Source of the DNA: Pelotomaculum schinkii
GTDB lineage: Bacteria > Bacillota > Desulfotomaculia > Desulfotomaculales > Pelotomaculaceae
DNA length: 64,000 bases
Assembly (NCBI RefSeq): GCF_004369205.1
Contig: NZ_QFGA01000002.1
Coordinates: 868,001 to 932,000 of the forward strand
Direction of reading: 5' to 3'
Shown here piece after piece: positions 40,110-48,854 of the stretch. Made by a program: the position numbers and the translations under genes. How positions within the stretch are numbered: position 1 is the stretch's first letter; each line of letters opens with the position of its first letter. The notes below the pieces were generated by a model. It saw only the letters and a program-made list of their open reading frames with translations, searched no databases and had not been told where the DNA came from.

Positions 40110-40943
40110 TCAAACCAATCCCAAGAGCTGTTTAGCGTTTTCTCCGAGTATTTTTCGAATTGCCTCTTGTGAAATATTTAAGTTCCTGATTATTTCGATG
40201 TTCTTTTTTACATCTACACTGGGCCAGTCAGTACCAAAAATAAACTTATGGGCAAACCTTTCGATATCAGGAAAGAATCCTATAAGCTTTTTAGGTGGCA
40301 AACCTGAAACTTCGATATAAACATTCTTATGAAGGCGAGCCACGGTTAATGCTTCATTATACCACAGGCCCCGCCCACCGTGTGCCATAATGATTTTCAG
40401 GTTAGGAAAGTCTACAGCCACATCATCAAAAAAAATGGGATTCGCATACTTTATACGGACGCCTGAAAAAATTGAAGATCCCGTATGGAAAAGCACAGGT
40501 ATGCCAAGTCTTTCGGCAACAGCATACAATGGGTAAATAAAATTGTCATTGGGATAAAAATAATTGTATGGGGGAAGAAGCTTGAGCCCTTTAAAGCCAT
40601 GATTTAAACATAAATCCTCTAACATTTGACCCATATTCGGGTGCAGATAAGGATTTAATGTGCAAAAAGGTATTAATCTCGGACTCACCTTGCAAAAAGC
40701 TTCTACCATTTCGTTTGTGCAAATACCGGTTGACAAAGGCGATATTTCTGCTAATATAACGGAATAATCTACTCCATTTTGATCCATCAACTGCAGAAAA
40801 GCATGGGGGTCGCTATGTATTTTGCAAAAATTAACATATTCTTCTCTGGAAGGGAAGGCACTTGCAAAGAAATTAAAGGCATCTTCACCAAAAGACTCGT
40901 ATTCTGAGAGGTGAACATGAAAGTCAATTATAGTATTTTTCAA
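40110..40943 (-). CDS. Amidohydrolase family 2 protein
   Basis: 277-residue TIM-barrel metal-dependent hydrolase of the amidohydrolase-2 type. Metal ligands: IDFHVHLSEY at the start, a histidine in VLFHTGSS and another in KIIMAHGGRGLWYN, and the late aspartate in FGTDWPS. The family includes gamma-resorcylate and 4-oxalomesaconate decarboxylases or hydrolases; substrate not predictable. It is monocistronic, AT-rich and convergent to the VTC operon terminator. Confidence 0.87.
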   Translation of the reverse strand: MKNTIIDFHVHLSEYESFGEDAFNFFASAFPSREEYVNFCKIHSDPHAFLQLMDQNGVDYSVILAEISPLSTGICTNEMVEAFCKVSPRLIPFCTLNPYLHPNMGQMLEDLCLNHGFKGLKLLPPYNYFYPNDNFIYPLYAVAERLGIPVLFHTGSSIFSGVRIKYANPIFFDDVAVDFPNLKIIMAHGGRGLWYNEALTVARLHKNVYIEVSGLPPKKLIGFFPDIERFAHKFIFGTDWPSVDVKKNIEIIRNLNISQEAIRKILGENAKQLLGLV

Positions 40944-41120
40944 TTCTCAATTCACACCAATCATATTAATTGGTTTTTCCAATCATATTCTACATCTGAA
41001 AGCAAATAAATTTAAATATTTGTTTATAATTGTATTAATCATTTCTGATTATTACTCATTTTTTGGCGCTGATAAAAACACCATTGCAGCCACCAACATA
41101 AATCCTGCATTGCAAACAAA

Positions 41121-41142
41121 AAAGCCACTCTAAAGTGACTTT
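41121..41142 (-). terminator. Terminator of the old-yellow-enzyme gene
   Basis: On the minus strand AAAGTCACT pairs with AGTGGCTTT (one mismatch) around a TTAG loop, followed by TTT and G. It begins about 40 bases after the stop codon of the gene ending at 41182. Confidence 0.7.
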
Positions 41143-41181
41143 ATCCGGCAGACAATTCTATTACATGCTATAACATATCTT

Positions 41182-42273
41182 TTACTTGTTTCTCATTTCA
41201 CAGTATATCCCGTTTCCCTTCAGTCCTTTAACAAAGCACCTGTTATCAGACCTGCATTCCGATTTGCAGCGATCCCCGGATTTCCAGCGGTTAATTAAAT
41301 TAGGTTCCCTGATTAATGGGCGGCACAGGGAAATATAATCTGCTGCCACATCTTCAACCAAACGCTCCGCTGTTTGAAAAGACCTGATACCGCCGACCAG
41401 GATCAGGGGAATACTAATAGCATTTTTGAAATAACGGGCCTCATCCCTGTAATAGACTTCTTCCTCAGGTTTAATCCCGGGCCGGATCGGAGACAGTTGG
41501 CCTCCTGTGAGCAGGCCGCCACTCAATTCAATTGCGTCAAGACCTGCATCAGAAAGCGCGCGTCCGACCTTAAGGGAGTTGTCCAGACTCAGCCCGTTCT
41601 CTACGAAATCCCGACAGTTTAGTTTGATTAATACCGGATAGTCTTTCCCTACCGCCTCCCTGACAGCCTGGAACACCTCAATATGAATCCGGGAGCGATT
41701 ATGGATTTCTCCTCCGTATGTATCCTGACGCCGGTTAAATACCGGGGAGAGGAACTGGCTGAGCAGATATCCGTGCGCGGCGTGAATTTGGACCCCGTCA
41801 AAACTAGCGGCTTTAGCCCTCCGTGCTGCATCAGCAAAAGCAGTAACTATCTCCTGTATATCCTGCCCTGTTATTTCGTGGTACAGCGTTTTGCCTGCTT
41901 CCTCCTCTGCCGAAACGACCAGCGGCGCCTGACCGGTCAATTTTTCAGGCGCAAATCTTCCGGCATGGGAAAGCTGCGCTACGACCTTTCCGCCACAGCG
42001 ATGGATGGCTGCTGTCATTTCCTTAAGCCCGGGGATAAGTTCATCTTTATAAATACCAAGCTGCCGGGGACCTGCCTTGCCCTCCGGGCAGACATAGGCG
42101 TGACCGGTGATAATTAATCCAATGCCACCTTTGGCGAGATCAACCATTGTGGCCATCAGCTGCGGGGTAACGGCTCCGTCGTTGTCAGCCATCCCTTCCC
42201 ACGTCGCTGAGCGAACGAAACGATTCTCCAATACCATGCCGTTTATTTCTGAACGGTCAAATACTTTACTCAT
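41182..42273 (-). CDS. NADH:flavin oxidoreductase (old yellow enzyme family)
   Basis: 363-residue TIM-barrel FMN enzyme. Signatures: NRFVRSATWEGMADNDG near the N-terminus, KVVAQLSHAGR, GVQIHAAHGYLLSQFLSP (with the substrate-binding HAAHGYL), and LVGGIRSF near the C-terminus. A C-terminal cysteine pair occurs in SGDRCKSECRSDNRCF, followed by no Fe-S/NAD domain, so it is the short single-domain type. AAGGAGGGG before ATG 42273 fixes the start. It reduces activated alkenes or similar electron-poor substrates. Confidence 0.9.
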   Translation of the reverse strand: MSKVFDRSEINGMVLENRFVRSATWEGMADNDGAVTPQLMATMVDLAKGGIGLIITGHAYVCPEGKAGPRQLGIYKDELIPGLKEMTAAIHRCGGKVVAQLSHAGRFAPEKLTGQAPLVVSAEEEAGKTLYHEITGQDIQEIVTAFADAARRAKAASFDGVQIHAAHGYLLSQFLSPVFNRRQDTYGGEIHNRSRIHIEVFQAVREAVGKDYPVLIKLNCRDFVENGLSLDNSLKVGRALSDAGLDAIELSGGLLTGGQLSPIRPGIKPEEEVYYRDEARYFKNAISIPLILVGGIRSFQTAERLVEDVAADYISLCRPLIREPNLINRWKSGDRCKSECRSDNRCFVKGLKGNGIYCEMRNK

Positions 42274-42325
42274 TTTTCCCCTCCTTACCCCCATAAATCA
42301 TTGCTTTTGACAATATGTACTTCGT

Positions 42326-43123
42326 TTATTTGACTGCCATCATACTTTCATAGACTTTCTCCTTCGGATTCTTATCTTCACAAGGCACTGAGGTCTGACA
42401 TTTGCCGCATCCATATCTGGGTTTATACCGCTCACGCACTTCATCAAGAAAATGCGAACAGATTCCATTATCCTTACCTTTTTCACTTATGGCCTGAGGC
42501 GGACAGCGGTCAATACAAACGCCGCATTTGGTACAATATTCATCAAACTCTTTGTACAAACGCTGTGTTGGTTCCAATTCAAAGTCTACGATCACACTGC
42601 CAAAGCGTCCGGCAGATCCCAAGCTCGTAATCATCGAACGGTTCAGACTGAACGTACCGAGGCCGGCAATGAAGGCGACGTGCCGTTCTGACCAGTTACT
42701 CCGCCGATTGACCACCGTCAAGCGTTTATCAATCGACGGAGCTATTGCGCGGCCGCCCGCTTTTTTAATCAAATCCACAACAAAACTGCATAGAGCATTG
42801 TTAAACATTTCACCTTCGTATCGCCCGTAAAGCCACTCGGTAGAAGGGAAACCCTCGGAGCAATTCGACCGGCGAATACGTTGCGTGTACGGCAGAAAGT
42901 AAGAGACAACCGATTTGGCTCCAACCAGCCATTCTTGTGGAGACAAGTGCTGGGGCCCAACCACATCCGTATCCTTGAGCTTTTTCCAAAGCGCATCCTC
43001 AACGCCGGCCACGCCAACCAAAGGCTGATCATATATGCGCATCGTTTCAAGCTCATTGACGATATTCTGGGGACTGTTCAAGACATAATCGTCAAGCTTC
43101 TCTTTTATGGTTTGTAAAAGCAA
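42326..43123 (-). CDS. 4Fe-4S double-cluster protein (epoxyqueuosine reductase-like)
   Basis: 265 residues. The N-terminal part resembles QueG-like corrinoid/Fe-S reductases without the full cobalamin-binding loop. The C-terminal part has ferredoxin-like clusters: YCTKCGVCIDRCPPQAIS gives one [4Fe-4S] and a CGKCQTSVPCE motif ligates more iron. It is not the tRNA enzyme QueG proper, which is longer. TTG 43123 behind GGAGTG is preferred. The promoter region shares a sequence motif with the adjacent marR promoter, so both are probably under MarR control. Confidence 0.82.
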   Translation of the reverse strand: MLLQTIKEKLDDYVLNSPQNIVNELETMRIYDQPLVGVAGVEDALWKKLKDTDVVGPQHLSPQEWLVGAKSVVSYFLPYTQRIRRSNCSEGFPSTEWLYGRYEGEMFNNALCSFVVDLIKKAGGRAIAPSIDKRLTVVNRRSNWSERHVAFIAGLGTFSLNRSMITSLGSAGRFGSVIVDFELEPTQRLYKEFDEYCTKCGVCIDRCPPQAISEKGKDNGICSHFLDEVRERYKPRYGCGKCQTSVPCEDKNPKEKVYESMMAVK

Positions 43124-43231
43124 CGTTGTCACTCCGGTTCTTCTTATTGGTATACTATATCTGAACGCAGCCCAACGGGGCAAGAACTCAAACTCGTCAG
43201 CGTACGAGCCGCTTACAAAGCAGCTCTATTC

Positions 43232-43255
43232 TATATGCATATGCATATACATATA
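43232..43255. promoter_or_regulatory. Candidate MarR operator upstream of the Fe-S protein gene
   Basis: TATATGCATATGCATATACATATA. Its reverse complement shares TATATGTATATGCA exactly with the site at 43727. The segment is largely self-complementary (ATATGCATAT core). Confidence 0.55.
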
Positions 43256-43269
43256 TTTAGTTAAAAAAG

Positions 43270-43707
43270 TTATTGCAATAATTGTGCAACATCTTTTAGC
43301 ATTTTTAAGAAATCACGGTATCGTTCGGAACCCAATCCCTGCTCAATTCGCGATTGGGCTTGTTCCCACAATGGCTCAGCCTCTACAAGCTTTCTTGCGC
43401 CGCTCTCTGTTATTGAGATGGACTTTTTCCTCGCGTCATTATCTTCTTTTGTAACATTAACGTATCCCAGCTTCCTCAATATTTCGATATTTCGCGTCAC
43501 CGTGGTTTGGTCCATGAGCAATATAGATCCAAGCTCGCCGACCGAAATATTGCCATGCAATGAAATATTGAGGAGCAACGAAATTTGGGTGCTGCGTAAA
43601 CCACATGGCTGAAGAAGTTGATCATAAAACTGGGTGATCGCCCTCGTCGTCCTTCTTAAATTGCCGCAAGCGCAGCGCCGCATACCAGATAGATTCGAAC
43701 GAGACAT
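43270..43707 (-). CDS. MarR-family transcriptional regulator
   Basis: 145-residue winged-helix regulator. Visible features: LRSTQISLLLNISLHGNISVGELGSILLMDQTTVTRNIEILRKLGYVNV is the MarR helix-turn-helix with its recognition helix, followed by the wing EDNDARKKSISITESGARKL. N-terminal cysteines (RRCACGNLRR) could sense redox or thiol-reactive compounds. ATG 43707 follows GGAGTG. Matching motifs in its own promoter and that of the Fe-S gene suggest autoregulation and control of that gene. Confidence 0.87.
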   Translation of the reverse strand: MSRSNLSGMRRCACGNLRRTTRAITQFYDQLLQPCGLRSTQISLLLNISLHGNISVGELGSILLMDQTTVTRNIEILRKLGYVNVTKEDNDARKKSISITESGARKLVEAEPLWEQAQSRIEQGLGSERYRDFLKMLKDVAQLLQ

Positions 43708-43726
43708 TGTTAACACTCCAAAAAAA

Positions 43727-43745
43727 TATATGTATATGCACATAT
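43727..43745. promoter_or_regulatory. Candidate MarR operator upstream of marR
   Basis: TATATGTATATGCACATAT, with the ATATGT...ACATAT inverted ends, 20-38 bp upstream of the marR start codon. It shares 14 identical bases with the site at 43232 on the other strand. Confidence 0.55.
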
Positions 43746-43812
43746 TATTTTATTGAGGCATGTTTGTCAAGGTTAAGCGCCGCCTATGCTTAATTTCTTG
43801 TTTTTCGCAAAA

Positions 43813-44532
43813 TCAAACCGCCCCAGAGCGAAGCATCTCAGCAAATTCTTTTGGCAAACCGGATATCTCCACAGCCATCGCCATGCTTTCCACATCGTAA
43901 GCCACTTTTTGGATGCACACTTCCACATTATTTCCAAATTCAATGATAACGTAAGAAGCATGGGGATCGCCGTGTTTCGGCTTCCCTACGCTTCCCGCGT
44001 TGATCACGTGTTTACCGGGGTTGAGAACCTTGTGATACGGGACGTGGGTGTGCCCGCAGATAAGCACGTCACGGTGAAATATATTCAACAGTTCCATCAG
44101 GTAATCAGGTTTGGTTCCTTCGTCAAGGTACTCATTTAACTGCAGCGGGCTGCCGTGTACTATCATTACTTCAAACTCCCCCGCCCGGAAACAAATCTCA
44201 GCCGGTAGATTGCGGAGATATTCCTCGTTTTCTTCCGTCACATTTTCCCTGGTCCAGACGATGGATTCTTCACCAAGAGCCCGGGCCTGCTCATCCTTAT
44301 AATCACAGCCGCAGATAAAGCGCCGGTTTCCTATAGCATCGTCATAGTTTCCCATCACCACCGGTATTTTGTTTTCTTTAAGCAAGTCGATCACTTCGTT
44401 CGGGAAAGGCGCATAGCCGACCAGGTCCCCGGCGCAGTAGATCATTTCCACCTCTTTTCTGCTTATATGTTTCAAAACTGCCTGCAACGCTGCTATATTC
44501 CCATGGATGTCAGAGATCACGGCAATTCGCAA
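43813..44532 (-). CDS. Calcineurin-like metallophosphoesterase
   Basis: 239-residue YfcE/diadenosine-tetraphosphatase-like phosphoesterase. The metal motifs are intact: IAVISDIHGNIAAL (DxH), YCAGDLVGYAP (GD), VVMGNYDDA (GNYD), VHGSP, and GHTHVPY (GHTH), then NAGSVGKP. Substrate may be phosphodiesters or nucleotides. TTG 44532 behind AGGGGG is preferred; a GTG three codons upstream is possible. Confidence 0.88.
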   Translation of the reverse strand: MRIAVISDIHGNIAALQAVLKHISRKEVEMIYCAGDLVGYAPFPNEVIDLLKENKIPVVMGNYDDAIGNRRFICGCDYKDEQARALGEESIVWTRENVTEENEEYLRNLPAEICFRAGEFEVMIVHGSPLQLNEYLDEGTKPDYLMELLNIFHRDVLICGHTHVPYHKVLNPGKHVINAGSVGKPKHGDPHASYVIIEFGNNVEVCIQKVAYDVESMAMAVEISGLPKEFAEMLRSGAV

Positions 44533-44620
44533 TACGAGCACCCCCTATGAGTCACATTTTAATTAATCGGTGTTAAATCATTATTAAAGATTTGTTTTAT
44601 CTTTATTAATAAGGTGGTGT

Positions 44621-44998
44621 TTATATTGCCTCAAGAAATTGATTATCATCAGGCGGTTTAACTTCATAGTCCATTTCCCCAGGTTCTAAAACTTTGATAT
44701 TTAAATCCTGATTTTTAGTGTCTTCCAAAATAATATTTCTGGCTTTGGAATCAATCAGGAAAATTACCATTGCCCCCTGGTAATATTGATGCATGCTGAT
44801 ATCTATGGCGACCAAATCAGGCCGGCACTCATTATATAGCGAAACAGCTTCATAACCTTTGCGGATTTCCCCAACGATCTCGTAGCCGTGTTTGGATAAG
44901 GCATACCTGATCAATCTTCGTTTTAATGATTTATCGTTAATTATCAAACTCTTTGACCCAAAACCAGACACCCCTTCTATTATTAAATTACAAAGCAT
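44621..44998 (-). CDS. Degenerate CheY-like receiver protein
   Basis: 125 residues resembling a response-regulator receiver domain: KSLIINDKSLKRRLIRYAL, PDLVAIDISMHQ (putative phospho-acceptor aspartate in IDIS) and DYEVKPPDDNQFLEAI (KP motif). The acidic pair before the first helix is reduced to one residue (IIND) and the middle T/S position is not obvious, so it may not be phosphorylated or may act as a phosphorylation-independent partner. No kinase is adjacent. The ribosome binding site is weak. Confidence 0.6.
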   Translation of the reverse strand: MLCNLIIEGVSGFGSKSLIINDKSLKRRLIRYALSKHGYEIVGEIRKGYEAVSLYNECRPDLVAIDISMHQYYQGAMVIFLIDSKARNIILEDTKNQDLNIKVLEPGEMDYEVKPPDDNQFLEAI

Positions 44999-45205
44999 TA
45001 TTTGAGCTCTTGTAATTATCTTAGATTAATAAGTTGAAAATATCCTGAAAACCTCCTGAATATCCACGTAATATTCCTTAACCCGGCAGATGTTTCAGAT
45101 TTTTCTTTATTTTTTGATTAAAGGACTTTACCCGGGTTTACAGAAAATTATTTACATATCACATCATATATTGACAAAACTCTTTTTTCTGTCCGGGGGT
45201 TAAAA

Positions 45206-46294
45206 ATGGAGATTTCTAAAGTGGAATACAACGGGGCGGCCGGGCTGCAAAAGAAAGTGCTTGAGCGGAGGCTTTGCACCGTTTGCGGCGCGTGCGTAGG
45301 CTACTGCCCGTACATCAAGACTTTCGGGGAACAGGTGGCAGTCATCCATGACTGCAATATCTGCGACGGGGTTTGTTACCGGTTGTGCCCGCGCAGTTTT
45401 ACAGATTATGAGGGTTTAAGGCAAAGCGTTTTTGGCGCTGAGGACTTTGACCCGGTTTTGGGTACCCACACCTCCCTTTACTTTGCCAGGGCTGAAAGCG
45501 AAAAAATCCGGGCTCAAGGCCAGTATGGCGGTGTTGTAACAGCCCTTTCCCTTTTCGCTATGCAGCAGGGACTTATCGACAGCGCCCTGATGGCAGGCGG
45601 TGGCCCCTCCGGCGCGCGGCCTTTTCTTTGTTCAACCTCGCAGGATATTTTTGAGATGGCAGGATCAAAATATACCGCCGTACCTACCTTAAGCCTTTTT
45701 CAGGAAGCTGTCAAAAACGGTTTCCAGCGCGTCGGGATAGTCGGGCGGCCCTGTCAGGTCACCGCCAGCCGCAAAATGCAGCAGGTAAAGGAAATAAGCG
45801 GGCAGAATATCGCCCTGGTTATCGGGCTGTTTTGCTTCTGGTCCCTGTCTGCAGAGCTTTATTCTTTTCTGCAAGAAAAAGGACTGTCTAACTGCAGCCG
45901 CATGGACATACCCAGGGACGGTGTTAATTTCCTGCAGGAGGACGGCAGCCAAATTACCCTGCCGCTGGAAGAAATCCGTCCCTTGATCAAGGACACCTGC
46001 CTGGCCTGCTACGACCCTCTATCTGAACTGGCTGACGTATCGGTAGGTTCCACTGAGCAATACCCCGGTTGGAACACTTTGGTAGTTCGTTCCAATAGGG
46101 GACGGCAGCTGGTGGCAGATGCAAACAAAGCCGGCATCATCGAGCTGCAGCCTTACCCGCATGATCGCCTGCCGGTACTCCGCCGGGCGGTTTTTCAAAA
46201 GAAGAAAAGGGTGCTGGAGCGCCCCGACTCAACCTATATTGGTATTCCAGACTGGGAAAAAGAGAGCTTTATCAAGGGAGGCGGGGAAGAATGA
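45206..46294 (+). CDS. FrhB/F420-hydrogenase beta-subunit-like Fe-S flavoprotein
   Basis: 362 residues. The N-terminus has two ferredoxin-like motifs, LCTVCGACVGYCPYIK and DCNICDGVCYRLCP. The rest is the FrhB (F420-reducing hydrogenase/dehydrogenase beta subunit) fold, with GQYGGVVTALSLFAMQQGL, a conserved GIVGRPCQVTASR and DTCLACYDPLSELADVSVG. Such proteins shuttle electrons between a flavin and ferredoxin-type partners. It starts behind GGGGGTTAAAA and overlaps iorA by four bases (ATGA), so it probably supplies or accepts electrons for IorAB rather than binding F420. Confidence 0.83.
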   Translation: MEISKVEYNGAAGLQKKVLERRLCTVCGACVGYCPYIKTFGEQVAVIHDCNICDGVCYRLCPRSFTDYEGLRQSVFGAEDFDPVLGTHTSLYFARAESEKIRAQGQYGGVVTALSLFAMQQGLIDSALMAGGGPSGARPFLCSTSQDIFEMAGSKYTAVPTLSLFQEAVKNGFQRVGIVGRPCQVTASRKMQQVKEISGQNIALVIGLFCFWSLSAELYSFLQEKGLSNCSRMDIPRDGVNFLQEDGSQITLPLEEIRPLIKDTCLACYDPLSELADVSVGSTEQYPGWNTLVVRSNRGRQLVADANKAGIIELQPYPHDRLPVLRRAVFQKKKRVLERPDSTYIGIPDWEKESFIKGGGEE

Positions 46295-48210
46295 GCTGGA
46301 AAGACGTTGTTTACGGAAATCCGGGTGATAAGGTCCTCATCAACGGCAACGACGCCATCGCCCGGGGGTGCCTGGAAGCGGGGGTTCGCTATGCTTCTTC
46401 TTACCCCGGCTCTCCTTCCTCAGAGATCACGGAAACACTGGGCAAGGCGATAGCCGCCTTTGACCTTTACGCGGAGTGGTCGACCAACGAAATCGTAGCC
46501 CTGGAAGGGGCGGCGGCAGCTTCTTTTACGGGCTTAAGGGCAGTCTGCACCATGAAGTCGGACGGCCTGAACGTGGCCCTGGATTTTCTCACCAGCATGA
46601 ACCTCGCCGGCTGCAAGGGCGGCCTGGTCCTGGTGGTGGCCGACGATCCCGCGGCGCACTCCAGCCTTAAAGAACACGATTCCCGCAACCTCGCCAGGGC
46701 CGCCCAGATACCGGTGCTTGAACCCTCCACCCCGGATGAGGCCAGGGTTATGGCCGCTTGGGCTTTTGCTCTTTCCGAAGAGACTGGCGGGCCGGTTATC
46801 TTGCGCTCGGTTACCAGGGTGTCCCATTCCCGCGGCATCGTGGAACTCAAAGAAATCGAAGGAACTCAAAAAACGGCAGAAATTCCACCGGGGCAGCGAT
46901 TTCAGACCTTCTCCATATTTCATATGAAGGCCAGGGACAGGCTGCAGTTCGCCGCCGATATATACGAAACAAGCCCCTTCAACTTTTTTGAAGGGCCGCA
47001 AGAAGCGAAGACTGTGCTATTTTGCTGCGGCTCCAGTTATCTTTACGCGCGGGAAACGCTCAAACTGCTGAACTTAACCGGGGAAGTGAAATTGGTCAGG
47101 GTGGGTACCACCTACCCCTTGCCTGAAAACTTCATCCTGTCCCATTTACGGGGCGCCGGGCAGGTCATCTTTGCTGAAGAAGTACGCCCGGTACTGGAAG
47201 AAAGCGTCCTGCTTTTATATGCAAGAAAAGCGGCTGACCTGGGGAACATCACCTTTCACGGCAAGCTGTCCGGTGAGGTGGCCGGTGTGCGCGGCCCTGC
47301 CTGCGGCGAGATGAATACGGACATTCTCCTTGAAGCGCTGGCCAAAATAACAGGGGTCGAGTACCCCAAACCAGGCTACCCGGCTAAACTGCTGGACCAA
47401 CTGGTAGAAAAGATCCCGCCCAGAGACTTCGCCATGTGTCCCGGCTGCCCGCACCGGGCGTCCTTCTGGGCAATCAAGACCGCGGTGGCTGTGGACGGAC
47501 GGGACGGCATTATCAATGGAGATATCGGCTGCTACAGTCTGGGCGCTTTCACCACCGGGTTTGAGCTGTTCGACACCCTCCACTGCATGGGCGCAGGACC
47601 CGGTATCGCCTGCGGTTTGGGCAAGCTGAAGAAGTTCGGTTTCAACAGGCCCGCGATCGCGGTGGTAGGTGACTCCACCTTCTACCACGCCGTCATCCCC
47701 GGCCTGATCAACGCCCGCTACAACGGCTCCGAATTCCTTTGCATCGTTCTGGACAACGGAGCGACCGCCATGACCGGACACCAGCCCCACCCGGGCACGG
47801 GCTTCAACGCCGCCGGCGATGCCGCGGAAGCCCTGTCCATTGAGGAAGTGGTACGGGGTCTCGGCATCGCGGTGGATGTAAGCGATCCTTTTAATATAGA
47901 AGAAACGGCAGGGAAGATTTTTGCCATGAACCGCCTGCCCGGTGTAAAGGTGCTGATTTTACGGCAGCTTTGTGCCCTGGTGGCGTACCGCAGGGAACGG
48001 AAAAAACGGCGTGTTACCGTGGACCCGGAGCGGTGCCGGGGCGAGTCCTGCGGCTGCGGCCGCTTCTGCACTAGCGTCTGGGGCTGCCCGGGGAACATCT
48101 GGGACACCGCGGCCGGCAAGGCCAAAATAGATGAAGCGGTGTGCGCGGGGTGCGGCGTGTGCGCTAAACTCTGCCCTGCCGGAGCAATTGCCGTCGAGGA
48201 GGTGGATTAG
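46291..48210 (+). CDS. iorA: Indolepyruvate:ferredoxin oxidoreductase alpha subunit
   Basis: 639-residue subunit. Thiamine diphosphate/2-oxoacid part: ASSYPGSPSSEITETL, EIVALEGAAAASFTGLRAVCTMKSDGLNVA in the first 110 residues, PGCPHRASFWAIKT, GDIGCYSLGAF and GDSTFYHAVIPGLINARYNGS (TPP motif). The C-terminal 50 residues carry cysteines: CRGESCGCGRFCTSVWGCP and CAGCGVCAKLCPAGA for [4Fe-4S] clusters. It oxidises aryl pyruvates from aromatic amino acids to aryl-acetyl-CoA and reduces ferredoxin. GAGGCGGGGAAG before the ATG. The beta subunit follows immediately. Confidence 0.93.
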   Translation: MSWKDVVYGNPGDKVLINGNDAIARGCLEAGVRYASSYPGSPSSEITETLGKAIAAFDLYAEWSTNEIVALEGAAAASFTGLRAVCTMKSDGLNVALDFLTSMNLAGCKGGLVLVVADDPAAHSSLKEHDSRNLARAAQIPVLEPSTPDEARVMAAWAFALSEETGGPVILRSVTRVSHSRGIVELKEIEGTQKTAEIPPGQRFQTFSIFHMKARDRLQFAADIYETSPFNFFEGPQEAKTVLFCCGSSYLYARETLKLLNLTGEVKLVRVGTTYPLPENFILSHLRGAGQVIFAEEVRPVLEESVLLLYARKAADLGNITFHGKLSGEVAGVRGPACGEMNTDILLEALAKITGVEYPKPGYPAKLLDQLVEKIPPRDFAMCPGCPHRASFWAIKTAVAVDGRDGIINGDIGCYSLGAFTTGFELFDTLHCMGAGPGIACGLGKLKKFGFNRPAIAVVGDSTFYHAVIPGLINARYNGSEFLCIVLDNGATAMTGHQPHPGTGFNAAGDAAEALSIEEVVRGLGIAVDVSDPFNIEETAGKIFAMNRLPGVKVLILRQLCALVAYRRERKKRRVTVDPERCRGESCGCGRFCTSVWGCPGNIWDTAAGKAKIDEAVCAGCGVCAKLCPAGAIAVEEVD

Positions 48211-48834
48211 GTGAAAGACCCGTTAAATATTGTGATCACAGGCGTGGGCGGTCAGGGGAACATCCTGGTTTCGGAAATTCTGGCCAAGGCCGCTGCGGCT
48301 GAAGGCTTCAAAGTTACAGTGGGTGAATCTTACGGGCTGTCCCAGCGCGGCGGAGCGGTATCCAGCCACATCCGTCTCTCGCAGGAATTCCAATACGGCG
48401 CGGTAATACCGGCCGGCCACGCTGATATCATCGTGGGTTTTGAACCGGTGGAAGCGGCCCGGTCCGCGGCCGCGCTGGGCCACCCGGGTACAAAGATCAT
48501 TTTAAACCCGCGCCCGGTTTACCCGGTGGGTGTCCTGACCGGCGGGCATGCTTATCCTGACCCTGATGAGTTGATTAAGACCTTAAAAGATATGTCCGCG
48601 CAGGTTTTACTCATTGAGAGCAGTGAGCTGGCAGCTTTAGCCGGAGATCCCGTGGTCCAGAATATTGTGATGGTCGGCGCCCTGGCCGGTTCCGGCTACC
48701 TGCCGCTGTCACCGGCGACCTTTACCTCCGTCATTAACACCGTAGTGCCTGAAAGAGCTTTGGAAATGAATGAGCGGGCCTTTCAACTGGGGTTTGACGC
48801 GGCCTGCGCTATAAAAGTTTCACAGGAAAAATAA
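48211..48834 (+). CDS. iorB: Indolepyruvate:ferredoxin oxidoreductase beta subunit
   Basis: 207-residue gamma-type domain of 2-oxoacid:acceptor oxidoreductases: VITGVGGQGNILVSEILAKAAAAEG at the start, VGESYGLSQRGGAVSSHIRLS and DIIVGFEPVEAAR, as in IorB. It follows iorA directly with a GTG behind GGAGGTGGATTAG. IorA and IorB form the heterodimer; the FrhB-like gene upstream completes the operon. The proteins act in amino-acid fermentation or in the reverse, ferredoxin-driven synthesis of aromatic 2-oxoacids. Confidence 0.92.
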   Translation: MKDPLNIVITGVGGQGNILVSEILAKAAAAEGFKVTVGESYGLSQRGGAVSSHIRLSQEFQYGAVIPAGHADIIVGFEPVEAARSAAALGHPGTKIILNPRPVYPVGVLTGGHAYPDPDELIKTLKDMSAQVLLIESSELAALAGDPVVQNIVMVGALAGSGYLPLSPATFTSVINTVVPERALEMNERAFQLGFDAACAIKVSQEK

Positions 48835-48854
48835 CGAGGATTGGGGGATTATAA

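Noticed and set aside
41121-41142. Possible tRNA or ncRNA
   Set aside because: The hairpin is a simple terminator; no cloverleaf or T-arm sequence is present.
43231-43260. Microsatellite (TATATGCA) repeat
   Set aside because: It shares 14 bases with a second site in the marR promoter, so an operator explains it better than slippage.
46467-47790. Minus-strand ORFs inside iorA
   Set aside because: Antisense to a strongly conserved enzyme gene; shadows of GC-rich codons.
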